From: Symbiodinium natans | Taxonomy: Eukaryota; Sar; Dinophyceae; Suessiales; Symbiodiniaceae | Direction: 5' to 3' | NCBI GenBank assembly: GCA_905221605.1 | Contig: CAJNDS010000406.1 | Coordinates: 37,501-100,000, forward strand | DNA length: 62,500 nucleotides | Shown: in pieces, positions 1 through 12,200 of the stretch | Numbering within the stretch: position 1 is the first letter of the stretch | Layout: each line of letters starts with the position of its first letter | The notes under the pieces: generated by a model | What the model saw: the letters and a program-made list of their open reading frames with translations, nothing else | Databases searched by the model: none | Told to the model about the DNA's origin: nothing | Position numbers and translations under genes: made by a program

Positions 1-205
1 CTTCTACTACTACGACGACGACGACGACGACGACGACTACTACTACTACTACTACTACTACGACGAGTACGACTACGACGACGACTACGACTGCGACTAC
101 GACTATTGCGACTACGACTACGACTACTACTACTTCTACTACGACTACTAACACTACTATTGCTGCGACTACGACTACTGCTGCGACTGCTACTATTACT
201 ATTGG
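1..205. repeat. (CTA/CGA)n trinucleotide repeat, window start
   Basis: Imperfect trinucleotide repeat of CTA, CGA and TAC phases on the plus strand. CGA-rich blocks alternate with pure CTA blocks. It runs off the left edge of the window, so its full length is unknown. The leucine-rich open frame over it is a repeat artefact. Confidence 0.9.
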
Positions 206-1400
206 GGGAGACCAAGCCTCGGCCGGGGCACCTTAGGGGTAGAGGATTCGGAGACACACTCCCCATACGCGCGCACTTGTTTTTTACGAGCCGCGGGAAT
301 CACCAAGGCACGCAGAACCCCCGCGGCACTCCGGCACGGTGGGCGGATGGACAAGGGGTATGGCCCGTGTGAACAGTGAATGTCTCGTCGTTAGCCAGAA
401 GTGTGCAGCAGCAGCTGCGGCGGATCTACCTTGGCCACTTTCACTTTCCTGTAATGAAGAGCAGTAAGATTTAAGAGCGAAATTAATCTGGTCAGGTTGT
501 TGGTCATGTCATTTCCTACAGCTCATCGACAAAACTTAAAGCAACAAAGACTTTCAAAAAGCTGCTCTGCTCCCTTATGTGGAACCTCGAGAAAAAAGCC
601 TTCACTCTTGTTTGTTCTTCTGCTCTTCCACCTGAAGCCTTGTGGCTTTCTTGCTGCTGTCATCTTTCTTGCGTGCTGAGCTGCTTGTCTTCCAGATCCG
701 CCAAAGCGAGCTGGCATTTGCTGCCTAGTTTAGCACCGCCTGCAACCCGTAGATGCTGCACAGGCAGTCAAGGAGAGTAGATCCGTTACCAAAGTTCCTA
801 CCAAAAATTTTTTGCAAGGGGGGAATGCAGGCTCTAACCAAAGGATGCGGCGCGCTCTTTTTCTGGAAGACGAGGCATCCGCTGCTGGATGCCTTGAGCT
901 CGAAATGCATCGTTGAACCAAGGACCGACTAAGCGCTCGGATTTGGGGCAACAAGCAGACAGCCAAGTTGGAGTTGCTCAGAGGATGCACAACTTGCGTG
1001 ATTCAAGACACATGGGGCACTGCGCCCCTGTTGGAACATGATACAACCACATGCTTGATACGCGCAAAGCTAATATTGCGAATCTTGGCTGGGAGAAGCA
1101 CTTGCGTTGTTTGCTAAAGTTGGATAATGGTGTTTGTTAGGTTCACGCTTGTGCAATGGGTACTGGGGCGAATTCTCCGTCTTGTTCCCTCGGCGATGCC
1201 CTGTTGAGACTTGGAGTCGTTGAGCTCAGCCGAAAGACCTTTGCTGCTTTCGTTTGTTTGCCTGTAACTCAGGAAAAGCTAAAAATGACAGCTGCTACGC
1301 CGAATCTCATGTTGATCTTCGAGGAAATTTTGTCAGCGGGTTGTACCACTGCTTGTTAGAGGTTAAACGGAGCCTAAGGAAGTGAAAAAGAATTCACACG
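206..1400. other. no recognised gene
   Basis: Mixed-composition DNA with only short open frames on both strands. None shows a domain or a convincing splice-bounded exon. I see no repeat array in it either. Confidence 0.4.
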
Positions 1401-1419
1401 AGAAGTGTTGAGACCAAAT

Positions 1420-3837
1420 TTATTCAGGTGTCTGACGAAACCGCGGAAAGGAGCCTGAAAAGTGGTGCAACGGGACGTAAGAGCGAGAGTGATGGAAGGT
1501 TTTGTCAAGATGCATGGAATATGAAGACATATGAAGACGAATGCTAAACTCCAACCTTTTGTGGCTCCACCAGGTAATGGAAGCGATGTGTTCGCTGTCT
1601 GTAAACTTTACACGCGTGTGTTCGATGAGATCACCGTGCTTTTGGAAAGATGGGCATACACCTCGAATGCCAGCGGTTGCTTCTTGCAATACAAGGTGTA
1701 TGACGACGAGATCGAAGTCGACCAGATACCAGGCCTGGAGAACGTTGTCCTGGAGAAGTTTGCTCGAATCGAACAGCACCCATGTGCCCATGTCCCTTTT
1801 TCGATCTCCGAGTCGTTCGGTGTTCGCCCCAGTCACCAGCCTTACAATTTGGGTATGGCTCTGTACCAAAGTGCTTTGGGATGCTTGTCCCCGGTGCCAC
1901 AAAAACCTCCAAGATTTTGCGCAACCCATGTGATTCTAAGGAGGCCCACTGCTCGAGGCAGCCCCCGACCCACTGCAGCCCGTTTAAGCTCCAGCAGGGA
2001 GCCTCTTCGAAAGGTGGTTTCCACTTCCACTCAGCCAACGTTAAAGCTAAGGGTAAAGCTAAACCCACAAGTAAAAAGCCTAAGACCAACAAAGACCCTA
2101 ACTCTGGTCCCAGCTGCACAGAGATGTGGTCTCCACTGCAGAGATGGCCAGAGCCACCATTTTTCGACTGGATATCTTCTTGGCGGCGTGCTCTAAGCTC
2201 ACCTTCGCAGACCTCTTGACTGCAACGGCTGTCGCGGCACAGAGCAGACTTGTATCTTCTTATTCTAAAGATGTGCGTTTTGCAGCGGAATCTCAGCCAG
2301 TTAAAGCAGAAGAAACTTGGAACGTGGTAACTACTCCAAGAGGAGAGTCCAGAAAGCCTCTGACAATGTGAGCCAAGTGAGATTGAGCCTTAAGATGCCC
2401 ATCCAAAGTTGGAACTTCGGGACGGGTCACCGCTCCAATGCCCGCACCCTCATCCGCCAGCTCACTGGTGGAAGTGGTGGAAACCAAGAAAACACCTTGG
2501 GCACGCAAGCTGCTTGCGGCAATCAAGAAATAAATTCCAGATGGCACTTGTGTTTCCGATCTCCCCAATAGACGGCATCCGACCATGGCACACCATTTTC
2601 TGGCAGACACTGTGTCTCTTCTCAGAAACTCCGCCACTGGTGATCTCCTTGCTCAGTCTCCAGTGCAGGAGCGATGTCCCATGGCGCTTGTGCGCTTCGT
2701 AGTCACTTCAAGAACCACATTCCGACAATGGGACCGGGCGCACCTGAAACCACTGAGCTGCTTGCCTGCCTTGTTTGTCTCATTTTGTTTCTTTACGAGA
2801 ATCTTTCATGAAAGCACGATGCCCTGTTTGACGCCGTGCTTTCACGATCTTGAAAGATGGTTCTCGCGGGCAGTCGGAACCAAGACCTCAGACCTGCCTG
2901 AATTTTGGTTGTCGAAGCGTTCAGCCTTGAAGCGGTCCACCTGGCAAAGACGCTTCAAAGATCACCGGTTGCAGCACTCCAGCAACTATTTTTCTTCAGG
3001 TTGCAATGCCACGGTACCAGGCTTTTCTGCATCGTGCAGAGGCACAGGATGCCCCTCGGGTGTTCTCACACCCCGTGATTCGCCTCTTCTGTTCCAACAA
3101 GGGACGTGGTGCTTTCTCTAGCCTGGTTGCCAGCTACATGCCAACAGTGGTCTCCACTCCTGTCACTCCAGGACATGGTGTTCCATTTTCTAAGAGGTGT
3201 GCTGGGTCAGAGATCGTCGTACTCAGAGATTCAAAAACTCAAAGGGTGTTGGGCGTGCGGACTCAACGTAAAACTGAAGAATCGACAGGGCTGAGAGCCA
3301 GATAACGATCTTCGGTGGGGTTTCCTGCTAGGACTAGTTTTAGCTGACGTCTTTGTTCTTTTAGCTTGACTACCCTGTGGTTTGCCACCTTGTAGCCGAC
3401 ATTCACTAAGCGCTTCCAGATGAAATTCAAACCTAATTTAAAAGTGTGCCGCCACATCTACGGTCTGGAATCGCCAGACATTGCCTGAGCATGTTTCGAT
3501 GGTGATTTGAACTTCAAGGTAGGCGTAGTGTGCTTGTACATCGTGTTTGAAATGTGGTGAAAGTCGTCCGTTTGTCGTTGGAACGTTGTCCGAAGCCTTT
3601 GTCCAGGACAACTGTTTTCTCTTTGAGGTGAAGTGCTTTTTGCCCATCGGCAAGGTGTAAGCAACTGTAGTTGACTGGAAGTGAAGGTCTGCTGAGAGTT
3701 TTGTCGTGCGAGAAAGTATTTGAAGTGACTTGGTATAGCTTTGCTTTGAACCTAAAGGACCTCAGCATGCTTGGAAGCCTGCAGTGAGTGTTTAAAGCCA
3801 CATCCGCTCTTTGGCTCACGTAACGAGCCTTGCTCAA
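1420..3837 (-). pseudogene. possible decayed coding stretch, function unknown
   Basis: Several medium-length frames follow each other on the minus strand: 1420-1929 (169 codons), 2293-2637 (114 codons), 3263-3653 and 3514-3837 (107 codons). Their composition is more protein-like than chance frames elsewhere, with few low-complexity runs. They lie in different phases with no obvious AG/G splice boundaries, which would fit a broken mobile-element gene. No catalytic motif or zinc finger was recognised. A plus-strand frame at 1531-2196 overlaps and cannot be excluded as the real one. The assignment is weak. Confidence 0.2.
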
Positions 3838-6247
3838 GGCTAAAGGCCACGAGCTTCTGCAACAAGTCTTGCGCTTGTGAGTGAAAAGTGTGGTAGCTGC
3901 CTGCTTACTGTGTGGGTTGTGGGTTTGGTAGTTTCCCTGCTTCCCTGACCTTAAGCCGGTGGGTTACTTTAGCTGCTTTGACTTTTTACGCATGGAGCCC
4001 TTGTTTTCATGAACACAGCAGCGTGACACACAAGAGGCATCAGCGTAGCCCCTTGATGACTACAGCAGAATGGTACATCGGAGACCCTGACATGTGTCAG
4101 CTTGCTCCTTTGATGAATGCAGCAGAGTGAGTACTGTCATGCGTGAGTGAAACAAACGGGTGAAGTCAATGAACAAACTCCTGAAATCATGCATCGTTGT
4201 TTTTCTTTGTCTTTAGTTTGTGAGTTCGCGAGCCACATTCGTTTCCAAGTTCACAGGTTCGCTAGCAGTGTGATGCGTAAGGAGCCCTGTTATGCGTCAG
4301 CTTACACCTTTCATGAACATAGCAGGGTGCTAACTAAGAGGACGTGCCATGTGTCAGCTTATTGTTTTGATGAGTGAAGCAGAATGATACATCACAGGGC
4401 CTTCGATTCAGCCCACCCTCGCTGAAGAAAATCGGGGGGGGGGGGGGGGGGGGGGTGTGTGGAGCCTTGAACCCTAAAAGCCTTAACTTCTCAGGAATTT
4501 TGGGGGAGGCGTGTTTTTTGAGTTGAAGTTCCCAAGCTACAGAGTGCCACGGGTGTTCTGCGTGGTTTGATGTTCCCAAAAACCATTTTCAAGGCTCGAA
4601 AACCCATTAAGAAACAAGTATGATCGATGTCCCTGAGACGGTCCCCCAAAGCAAACCACAGAGACACCGACGACAATTGCGAGGGTGGCGACGTCGATGC
4701 GCACGGCGCCTAGGCGGGAGAGCGATGTCCATCGAACACGTGTGTACATGTGCGTGTGTGTGTCAAAGCTGATTTATTTTGCCGACTTTACATGCATGCT
4801 CATTCGGCATTCGTTTGACCCAGAAGGTTTTGTTGACACGTTTTTTCTTCACCAAAGCGGTCTTAAAGTGTGGAATGTGGCTTGGACCAACTCGGTGTTT
4901 GCAACATGCGCAGCATTCTTGTGACCGGTCGGAGTTGGCTGAAAGTTTTGAACGTTATATCGAGCTGGGCCTTGGCTTGCGAAGCCGGCACTACTTCCGC
5001 GCCTTAGCCGAGCCTTGAGCGTGAAATGCACATTCTTGAATTAGTTTGCATGCCCTTTTTCTTTCAACACGTCGTGCTGGCCTTGCAGGCATTGTTGGCG
5101 CCGAGGCATGGGTCTCTTGTGAGTGTCTTGTGATGTCTTGTGGGTGTCGTGGGTGTCTCGTGGGTGTCTTGTGGGTGTTTTGTGTTTGTTCACAACGCGC
5201 AGCACGGTTTGCAGGATTTTATCGGCGCTGCATGCGGTCCGCCTTTCAAGCTTTAGCTTGCCAACGGGAGGCAGGGTAACAAGGAAGTATTTGCAAGCTT
5301 TTGTTTGTTTAAGTGTTGTGCGGCAGGTGTTGAGACACTTGTTTCGAAGAACTCAAAGCTCCTTTGTGTGGAGCTTAGATGAGTTTATATAGCAGTTCAT
5401 TGCCGTCAGCTAAGCATCAAACTGGAGGCTGCTTCATCGACATTCTCTTTTACCAGGTACATGGCAGTCATTATTTTGCAGCCGATGCTATCATGCTGTC
5501 AACATGGCTTTGCGTTTCTGATTCGGAAGGCAAAGTGCAGAGTGCAAAGCTGCGAATGCCGCCAGGTCCTGCCTACTTGGAAATTAAGTAGGCTTAGATT
5601 GCAACTGCGGTATACTTCATCGGGAAACATTTGAATGCTGCACGGCAGGTTGAGCTTGAGCATGGGCTTGGGTATTGACTACGCCATGGGCCAACTGTGT
5701 TAAATCCTACCCATGCTATCATACTGTCGCCTGTGCAGATGAAACCCAGAGCGTGCGAGCAGAGTTCCGGGCATCCCGAAATAGTTTGGGCTGTTTTGGT
5801 CCCCATTTGGTTGGCGCAATGATAATGTGTGTCAAGCTGCTTTATGCACAAATCTATGGGTGACTGCACTGCTTTGCTTATGCGCTTATGCCCACACTCT
5901 CTTTCGACTTTTGATGATGTGTTGTCATGAACTCCAGTGGAGGACCTCTACAGAATTTTGCAGCCTCATCAGCGTATGCAGTGTGATCCACATAAAGAAA
6001 TTGGTATTCGTTTGGCAAGTCACCTTGCTTGTTCCTTTGCTGTGGTCTCCTGTTTTGTCAGTGCACATGCGAATTGGCAGGTTGCGTGATGTCAGATGGC
6101 ATAGTTCCAAGGCAAGTGTGGGATCGGATCTGACACATGTTTTCACTGTTGGTTTGTGAAAGAAGGTGGCCCCGCTTCGGGAGATGACTGGCGGAGAGGC
6201 ATGCTTCTTGGAGTGCAGGGGCCCGTGCGAGTTTGTGTATCTTCCAG
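3838..6247. other. upstream region of the acetolactate synthase gene
   Basis: This is where the missing first exon or exons of the downstream gene (start codon and any transit peptide) should lie. I could not identify them. The stretch holds a 22-base G run, GT-rich segments near 5120-5190, and short frames without domains. A frame ending near 5590 contains the peptide LRMPPGPAYLEIK and could be an exon, but nothing ties it to the gene downstream. Confidence 0.35.
4434..4455 (+). repeat. 22-base poly-G run
   Basis: Uninterrupted run of 22 G, followed by TGTGTG. It is a candidate G-quadruplex or slippage site, and a position where the assembly may be unreliable. Confidence 0.85.
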
Positions 6248-9200
6248 GTGATTTTCAACATGTTGGTGGAACACGGCGTGGACACAGTTTTTGGCTATAG
6301 CGGAGGCCATGCATTTTGCAGTCTTGTCGCCCTGGCAAGCGATGATCAGTTTTTCGTTCGGGCTTTTTGGATTCAGGTGCCGTTTTGCCACTGATTGATG
6401 CCTTCCACGGCAAGAACATTCAATGGATAACATCAGCACACGAGCAGCTCGAGCCTGAGTTTCTGTGGTACAGCACATGACGGCACCGCCTGCACTTTGA
6501 GACAGCTTGATGTTTTGCTTGATGTTTTGCTTGATGTTTTGCTGTTTTGCTTGATGTTCTTGGAGGTGCTCTGGCCATTCAGCGGCTGCCTACGCAAAGT
6601 CGACAGGAAAGTTCGGTGTTGCAGCAGCCATAGTCGATTTGGTGTTTTGGTCAAAAGGTGAAACCATCAATCGCGATAGCTGTGAGGCTGTGAGCACAGA
6701 CGCGGTTGTCTACGGTATTTGGTTGCTGCTTTTGTGGCAGTTATCTGCCGAGGCCATTGTGACCAGTGGCCCTGGATTGACCAACCTCGTGACCCCCATG
6801 CAGGCAATGCAATGCCCGGAAGAGTGTTTAGATCTGTTTCACGCTGCACTGCAGCTTGCCATCTCGAAGGACGCGCTGACGGACGGCGTTCCCATGGTCA
6901 TTTTTTCTGGTCAAGTGCCAACTGGCGCAATGGGCACGGATGCGTTCCAGGACGTGCGGCTTGTCCATGCGTCACCGCATCTGCTTTCAGAACATCTTCA
7001 TGTGGTGCAAGAGTGTCGCATCTCAAAGTTCGAAAGGTGTGGACCCAGGCTTGAAACCAGCATGCAAAAGGCTTTAGTGGGGTTTGGGATATTGAGAGAG
7101 GGAAGCCGAGTGACGTCGTGGCAATGCAGCAGCGCTTTGTTATTGACGTGTACTGCCGTATACTGTATTTTCTGCTGTGTGCTCTTCACTATACTGTGTG
7201 CACATTTTTCTGTTAACGTGAAGATGCACAGTTTAGCTTCTAGGCGAGAAACGGTGTGCATGACATGCTACTCGAGGGGTGGATCAACAATGCAGTTCAG
7301 TGCTTTGCAGGAGTGTCCTGCAACTGAGATTACGCGCTCTTGCACGAAGTGGAATTACGAAGCAGACTCAGGGCATCTTAGGGCTTCAAGTTGCTTTCAA
7401 AGTAGTTATTTGCACCATGTGCGCGCCATCGGCGACTTCTGTCGAGCTACATGTGCAACATCTCAAAAGGTATCAAGCCTTGCTTGAGGTTTGCCTGGAC
7501 TTCAATCAGCTTCCTTGGGCAGTGAACGAGGCCAGAAAGCGAAACAATGCGAACTAGTGCGAACACGACACAACACAGCGTTTTCGCTCGACAGGCGTTT
7601 CGTATCGCATCCTCTGGCCGCCCGGGACCTTGCCACATCGACTTGCCGAAGGAGACGAGACGCCAACTTTCATGGTGCTTCAGATCGGCATGGCAAAACG
7701 TTAGCCAGGGGCACATTGCAGCTCGCTTTGAAAGGACATCGTGTCAATGAAGGCACAAGTTCCCGAAGCAATTTTCAAAAAAGCCTCGACGTTAACGGCG
7801 GATGCGCCCCCGATGTTGGACATGGGAGCTGTGCAGAAGGCCATTCGCTGAGAAGACTTCGCTGATGTCGCTTTGTTGGTTTGCATGGTTATACACGGTA
7901 TGAAACTGTTGTCTCGTACATGCTTGCCTGGAAGGCAGCCGATCTCATAAACAAGGCTAAGCGTCCAATTCTTTATGTAGGCCAAGGCTGCTGCCTGAGA
8001 TCCTGAAGAAGACTTGTTAAGATGCACCATCTTCTGATTGGTTCCCAGGTGCGAGCCACTGCCCAGAAATCTTGGCCCAGATGGCAAAGAAGGCCAATAT
8101 ACCAGTGACCACAACGGCCGGAAACTTAGCTGAGCATGCATAAGGACGTGTGTGTGTGTGTGTGTGTGAGAGAGTGAGCGCATGCAGACTTGCACCCAAC
8201 CAGACTGCGCTGTAGTGCCATGGCATGGGCATCTTCGACGAGCGCGAGCCTCTGTCCTTGCACATGCTTGGCATGCATGGGTAGGCTCCTCAGTCGTCCA
8301 CTTTTCATCAACTTTCATATGCTGTCACCTCTGGTTTTGGAAGACTCCTGTTTTGATCAGGGCAGCGTATGCCAATTTTGCCATACAGAACGCTGACTGC
8401 ATCATCGCCGTAGGCTGGGATCTGCTTGGTGTCCCAACTCGTTGATGCGTTCTTGAGTGAGTGCAACATGAGTGCAACAAAGTCCATTTTTCAGGCAGCA
8501 GGTTTGATGATCGTACCACGGGCATTGTGGCCAAGTACGCGCCAAAGGCAGGGATGTCTCATACCATTGCCAGGTCTGATGTGCTGTTCCGAATGTTCAA
8601 AACAGTGACGTCGTGTTGTGGTGCGTGACTAGTGGCTTCCAGCTTCGTCTACTTGTGGAGAATTGAAAGAGCTGGGCTGCATTTTCGAGGGAACAGAAAA
8701 AAAGGTTTATCAGTTCAATCGCTTAACGTGCTGCGAGAGTTTTCTCGGCACAGGATTCTCATGGGCGCGTGGGGTTGTGGGTTGTAAACATTTGTAAACT
8801 GTGGCGAGTGTGGATGCTTAATGATGCTGGTCTTTGTGATGACATGTTCATGTATTTTATCCTCTGTCATGCCCTGACTGAGGTAGAGACATAGGTGTCG
8901 TTAGTGCTAACGTTCACATTATGTGACGCTAAATATCACAAGGTCAAGCCAGGAACCCAACAAAGTCCGAATTGCAAGAGCGCCGGAATGAAATCCCCAC
9001 ATTGCAGTCCGTTACGTATGCAGATTTTTTATAGTATAAGAATAAGACACAATAAGGCGATGTATATAGGTTAGTTGAAGGTCTCACGCGAAAAACATCG
9101 ACTCCTTGCCGCGTGATCCACGCGCCATTATGTCATGTTATGGCGCGTCCGTCGGAAGGGGATAGAATTTGATAATATCGATGTAGTTGTACCTGGTCCA

Positions 9201-12200
9201 GACTTTATCTGTCAGTTTGGATCTTAAAAAGAATGTGTATTATATGCATATATATATATATGTATATACATATATATATGTATATAAATCCCTTTCCCCG
9301 CTCCCACCCTTCCCTTCCCTCCCCCCCTCCCCCCTCTTCCCTCCCCTCCCCCCCCCTCCAGTAGAGAAGTTGTACAGCAAGCATCGAAAATCCTACGCGT
9401 ACTTCCTTTTCGCGTACCTCCAGCCCTGTCCTCCCGGCTCACCGGTACGCAATTTGCACCACGCTTCAACGACAATCCCGGCTGCCCGTTCCATTGACTC
9501 ACCGTTCACGCCGTAGCGCGTCCCTCCGGCGGCTCACGGAAACATCGACGCCGGTACAAGGTTTGTATTACAATTCAGCGAAAATCCTCCCATCTTCCCG
9601 TGCCCATCCCCGCGCCATTGGTGCGGCATTCAGGCCGTATCGCGTCCCATGCGTCCCTCCGGCCGTCCTCCCGCTCACAGAAACATAAAGTCCGGTAGAA
9701 AATGTGTCCGTAACATAATGCACCGTGTGCACAGCATGTAGGCAAATGCAGCAAAAGCCGACACCTTCGTGTTGAATCATCGCTGCCCGCCACTACCCGC
9801 TTCATGTTTCTGGTGGTTTCCATGGTGATTTTTTCGTGCAATGAACAAAATAAAAGGTTTGCATCCATGTGCTTTCGGGGCTTTTTTGGGATGCAGACGA
9901 CAACACTCCTTGTCGTCATGAATGTTGAAGATAGACTGATGTCTTGGCAGACACTTGCATCTGCAGTTGCCATGACATGGATGATAGACTCTCTTGGAAA
10001 GCGCTGCTCTTCTGCAGCGTGCGGTTCAGAGAGGCTGGCTTGGTGGGCTGCAGGTCGCAAAACGGGCAGCGCTCGGGCCGCTTACCCGGTAATCTGGCAC
10101 ATTCCGGTACACCTTGCGAATATACGGTCCCTTGAAAGGATACATGTTTCTGTGTTGCAACATGTACACCTTTCAACTGTTAAAACACGCCCCAGCCTCT
10201 TCATAACCATGTCTAAGCTAAATCTACTTAGCCGGGGCAAGTTCTGCACATCAATTGACCGCCAAACACATTGAGAGCCTTGTCGCTCGGCTGTGGGGTG
10301 ACGTGGATAGTGAGAGTGAGTGTGTGTCTGTGTGTGTGTGTGTGTGTGTGTTAATGTTCCACCTGCTTTCGCAGGGACCCCCGCTATAAACTCAAGTTTG
10401 CCGGGCTATTCAGATGACTGTTGGGGGTGCCGGCCAGGTCCCTCTTAACGTCAAATCGTCCGGGTGTCGTAAGACATTTCCGCGCGGCGCGCATTTAAAA
10501 ACAATTGCCGGGAATCGCTGTCCCTTTTAAGCCTATGTAAACTCCTACCTCCTATTAAAACCATATAAATCCCGTGGACCGTGTGAACAGGCGGAAACCC
10601 AGCTTCGACTGTTCTCGGGGGGGGGGCCGACCACACTAAGGAGGCTGCAACACTACATGTTGAACAGCCAGGAGAAATGGCCGGCTGAGTTCAATACACT
10701 GAACCTCATGAAGCAGGTGACGGAAGAGGACCCGACCGAGCCGTTTGCGATCGGTGCGGGTGAACAGCGTCGAGGTCGTCGAGCAATATTGCAGAGAGAG
10801 GAGACTTTGCTGGCATGGAGAGCTCTCCCGCAACGAGCAACAAGAAATACGGCGTAGCTCAGAGGGCAACAAGATCTGGACATGGCGCCGTCATCCCTAT
10901 TTCTATGTTGCGGAGGGGGGGAACAGCCGAGCAAAGCCTTTAGGGGGGGAGATACCCCAGTTCTACAAATGCAGGGGGGGGGGTCTGCTATACATCTGCG
11001 CGTGCCTCGACGGACCACTACCATGGACCTAGAGACCATATCTCCTGGATTTTGTGAAGCTTTATTTCAGCTCCAGGACATATCCGTGGGCCCGAAAAGC
11101 CCGCTTGCGCAGAATACGCCAGCACATGCAATGCATTTGTTTGTGCATGTTTTGCTGTGACGTTTGGACCTGTTGGTTTTGCTTGCAGCGCACCGTCGGG
11201 CTCCGGACGTCCTCCGGGTTTGCCTTCCATCGCAAGTTTTGGCTAGTTCTGCTTAAGTCGAGCAATGTCGTTCAAATTCGACTGGATTAGATTCTCAGAT
11301 AAGTTGCGAGAGAAACGCCGCTATGACCAAGTTTGAAACGGGAAGACGTTCAATGCGTTCTGACATGCAGAGGCCAAGGCTGCCGAGAAGGACGGCACTG
11401 GCGGCATCATCCACATCAACATTGACAAGTCTTCCTTCGGCAAGGCATGCTGGTTCAGCTTCGTGTTTGCAGACTTCCGAACCAGTTGTTAAGTCTTAGG
11501 CAAGGCAGTTCATTACAGACACGCAGCGTGTTGAGTTTTTTCACAGTTCTCCGAAGGAACTTTTGCCGGGAAACAAGCTGGAGTCATGAAAATCCTTCCG
11601 GGAATTATGTGGAAGGTTGTTCAGCCCACAGTGGCAGTGTGGGCAGACACCGAGCACGCTCTGCAGGCACCATTTCTGCTTTTGTGATCTTTTGTGCTAA
11701 CTGATGTTTGCAAAAGGCATCAAATAGCCGGAAGTTCGTGCTCATGAAAACGCCGTCATGCTTTCAATGTAAGGCTCTTGAGCCCCTGGTCTCTGCCGGA
11801 GACCGCGCAGACTGGCTCAAGCAATGCCAGGCTTCAACCTCAAATTCGCAAGCATGCTCGGTGTATCTCTGGCATCTCTAATTGCCGAGGATTGGAAAGA
11901 CCAACACGCATTCGACTACGTCAGAGCTCCTGCTGGGAAGATCAAAGTCCAGCAGGCTTGTCAGCTGTTGCAAGTTTGGGATCGCAACAGCCTGGTGTTC
12001 ATCAGGTTCTAGAAGCGGTGAACAACTATCTTCATGGAGCAGACGTTTTCAGCAAGAAGAACGTGTTTGTGGCCACTGGTGTCGGTAACCACCAGATGAT
12101 GGCCTGTCAGTTTCTCCGCTGGATAAGGCTACTCAACACATTGCCATGCATTGTACCGAAATTCCTCCAAAAAGTGACGCGGATGTAGGCCACGGACTTT

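Larger units (their letters stand above)
8548..11372 (+). other. 2.8-kb intron of the acetolactate synthase gene, repeat-filled
   Basis: This intron (donor GC, acceptor AG/G) is far longer than its neighbours, most of which are about 60-400 nt. It holds a TATA-type dinucleotide tract (9246-9290), a polypyrimidine tract (9293-9359), a diverged duplication around 9420-9720, a (TG)n tract (10319-10351) and several poly-G runs between 10617 and 10982. Short open frames inside it show no domain. Confidence 0.75.

Noticed and set aside
6143-6478. Minus-strand frames over the first acetolactate synthase exons
   Set aside because: Shadows of the plus-strand exons, which join into a recognised enzyme.
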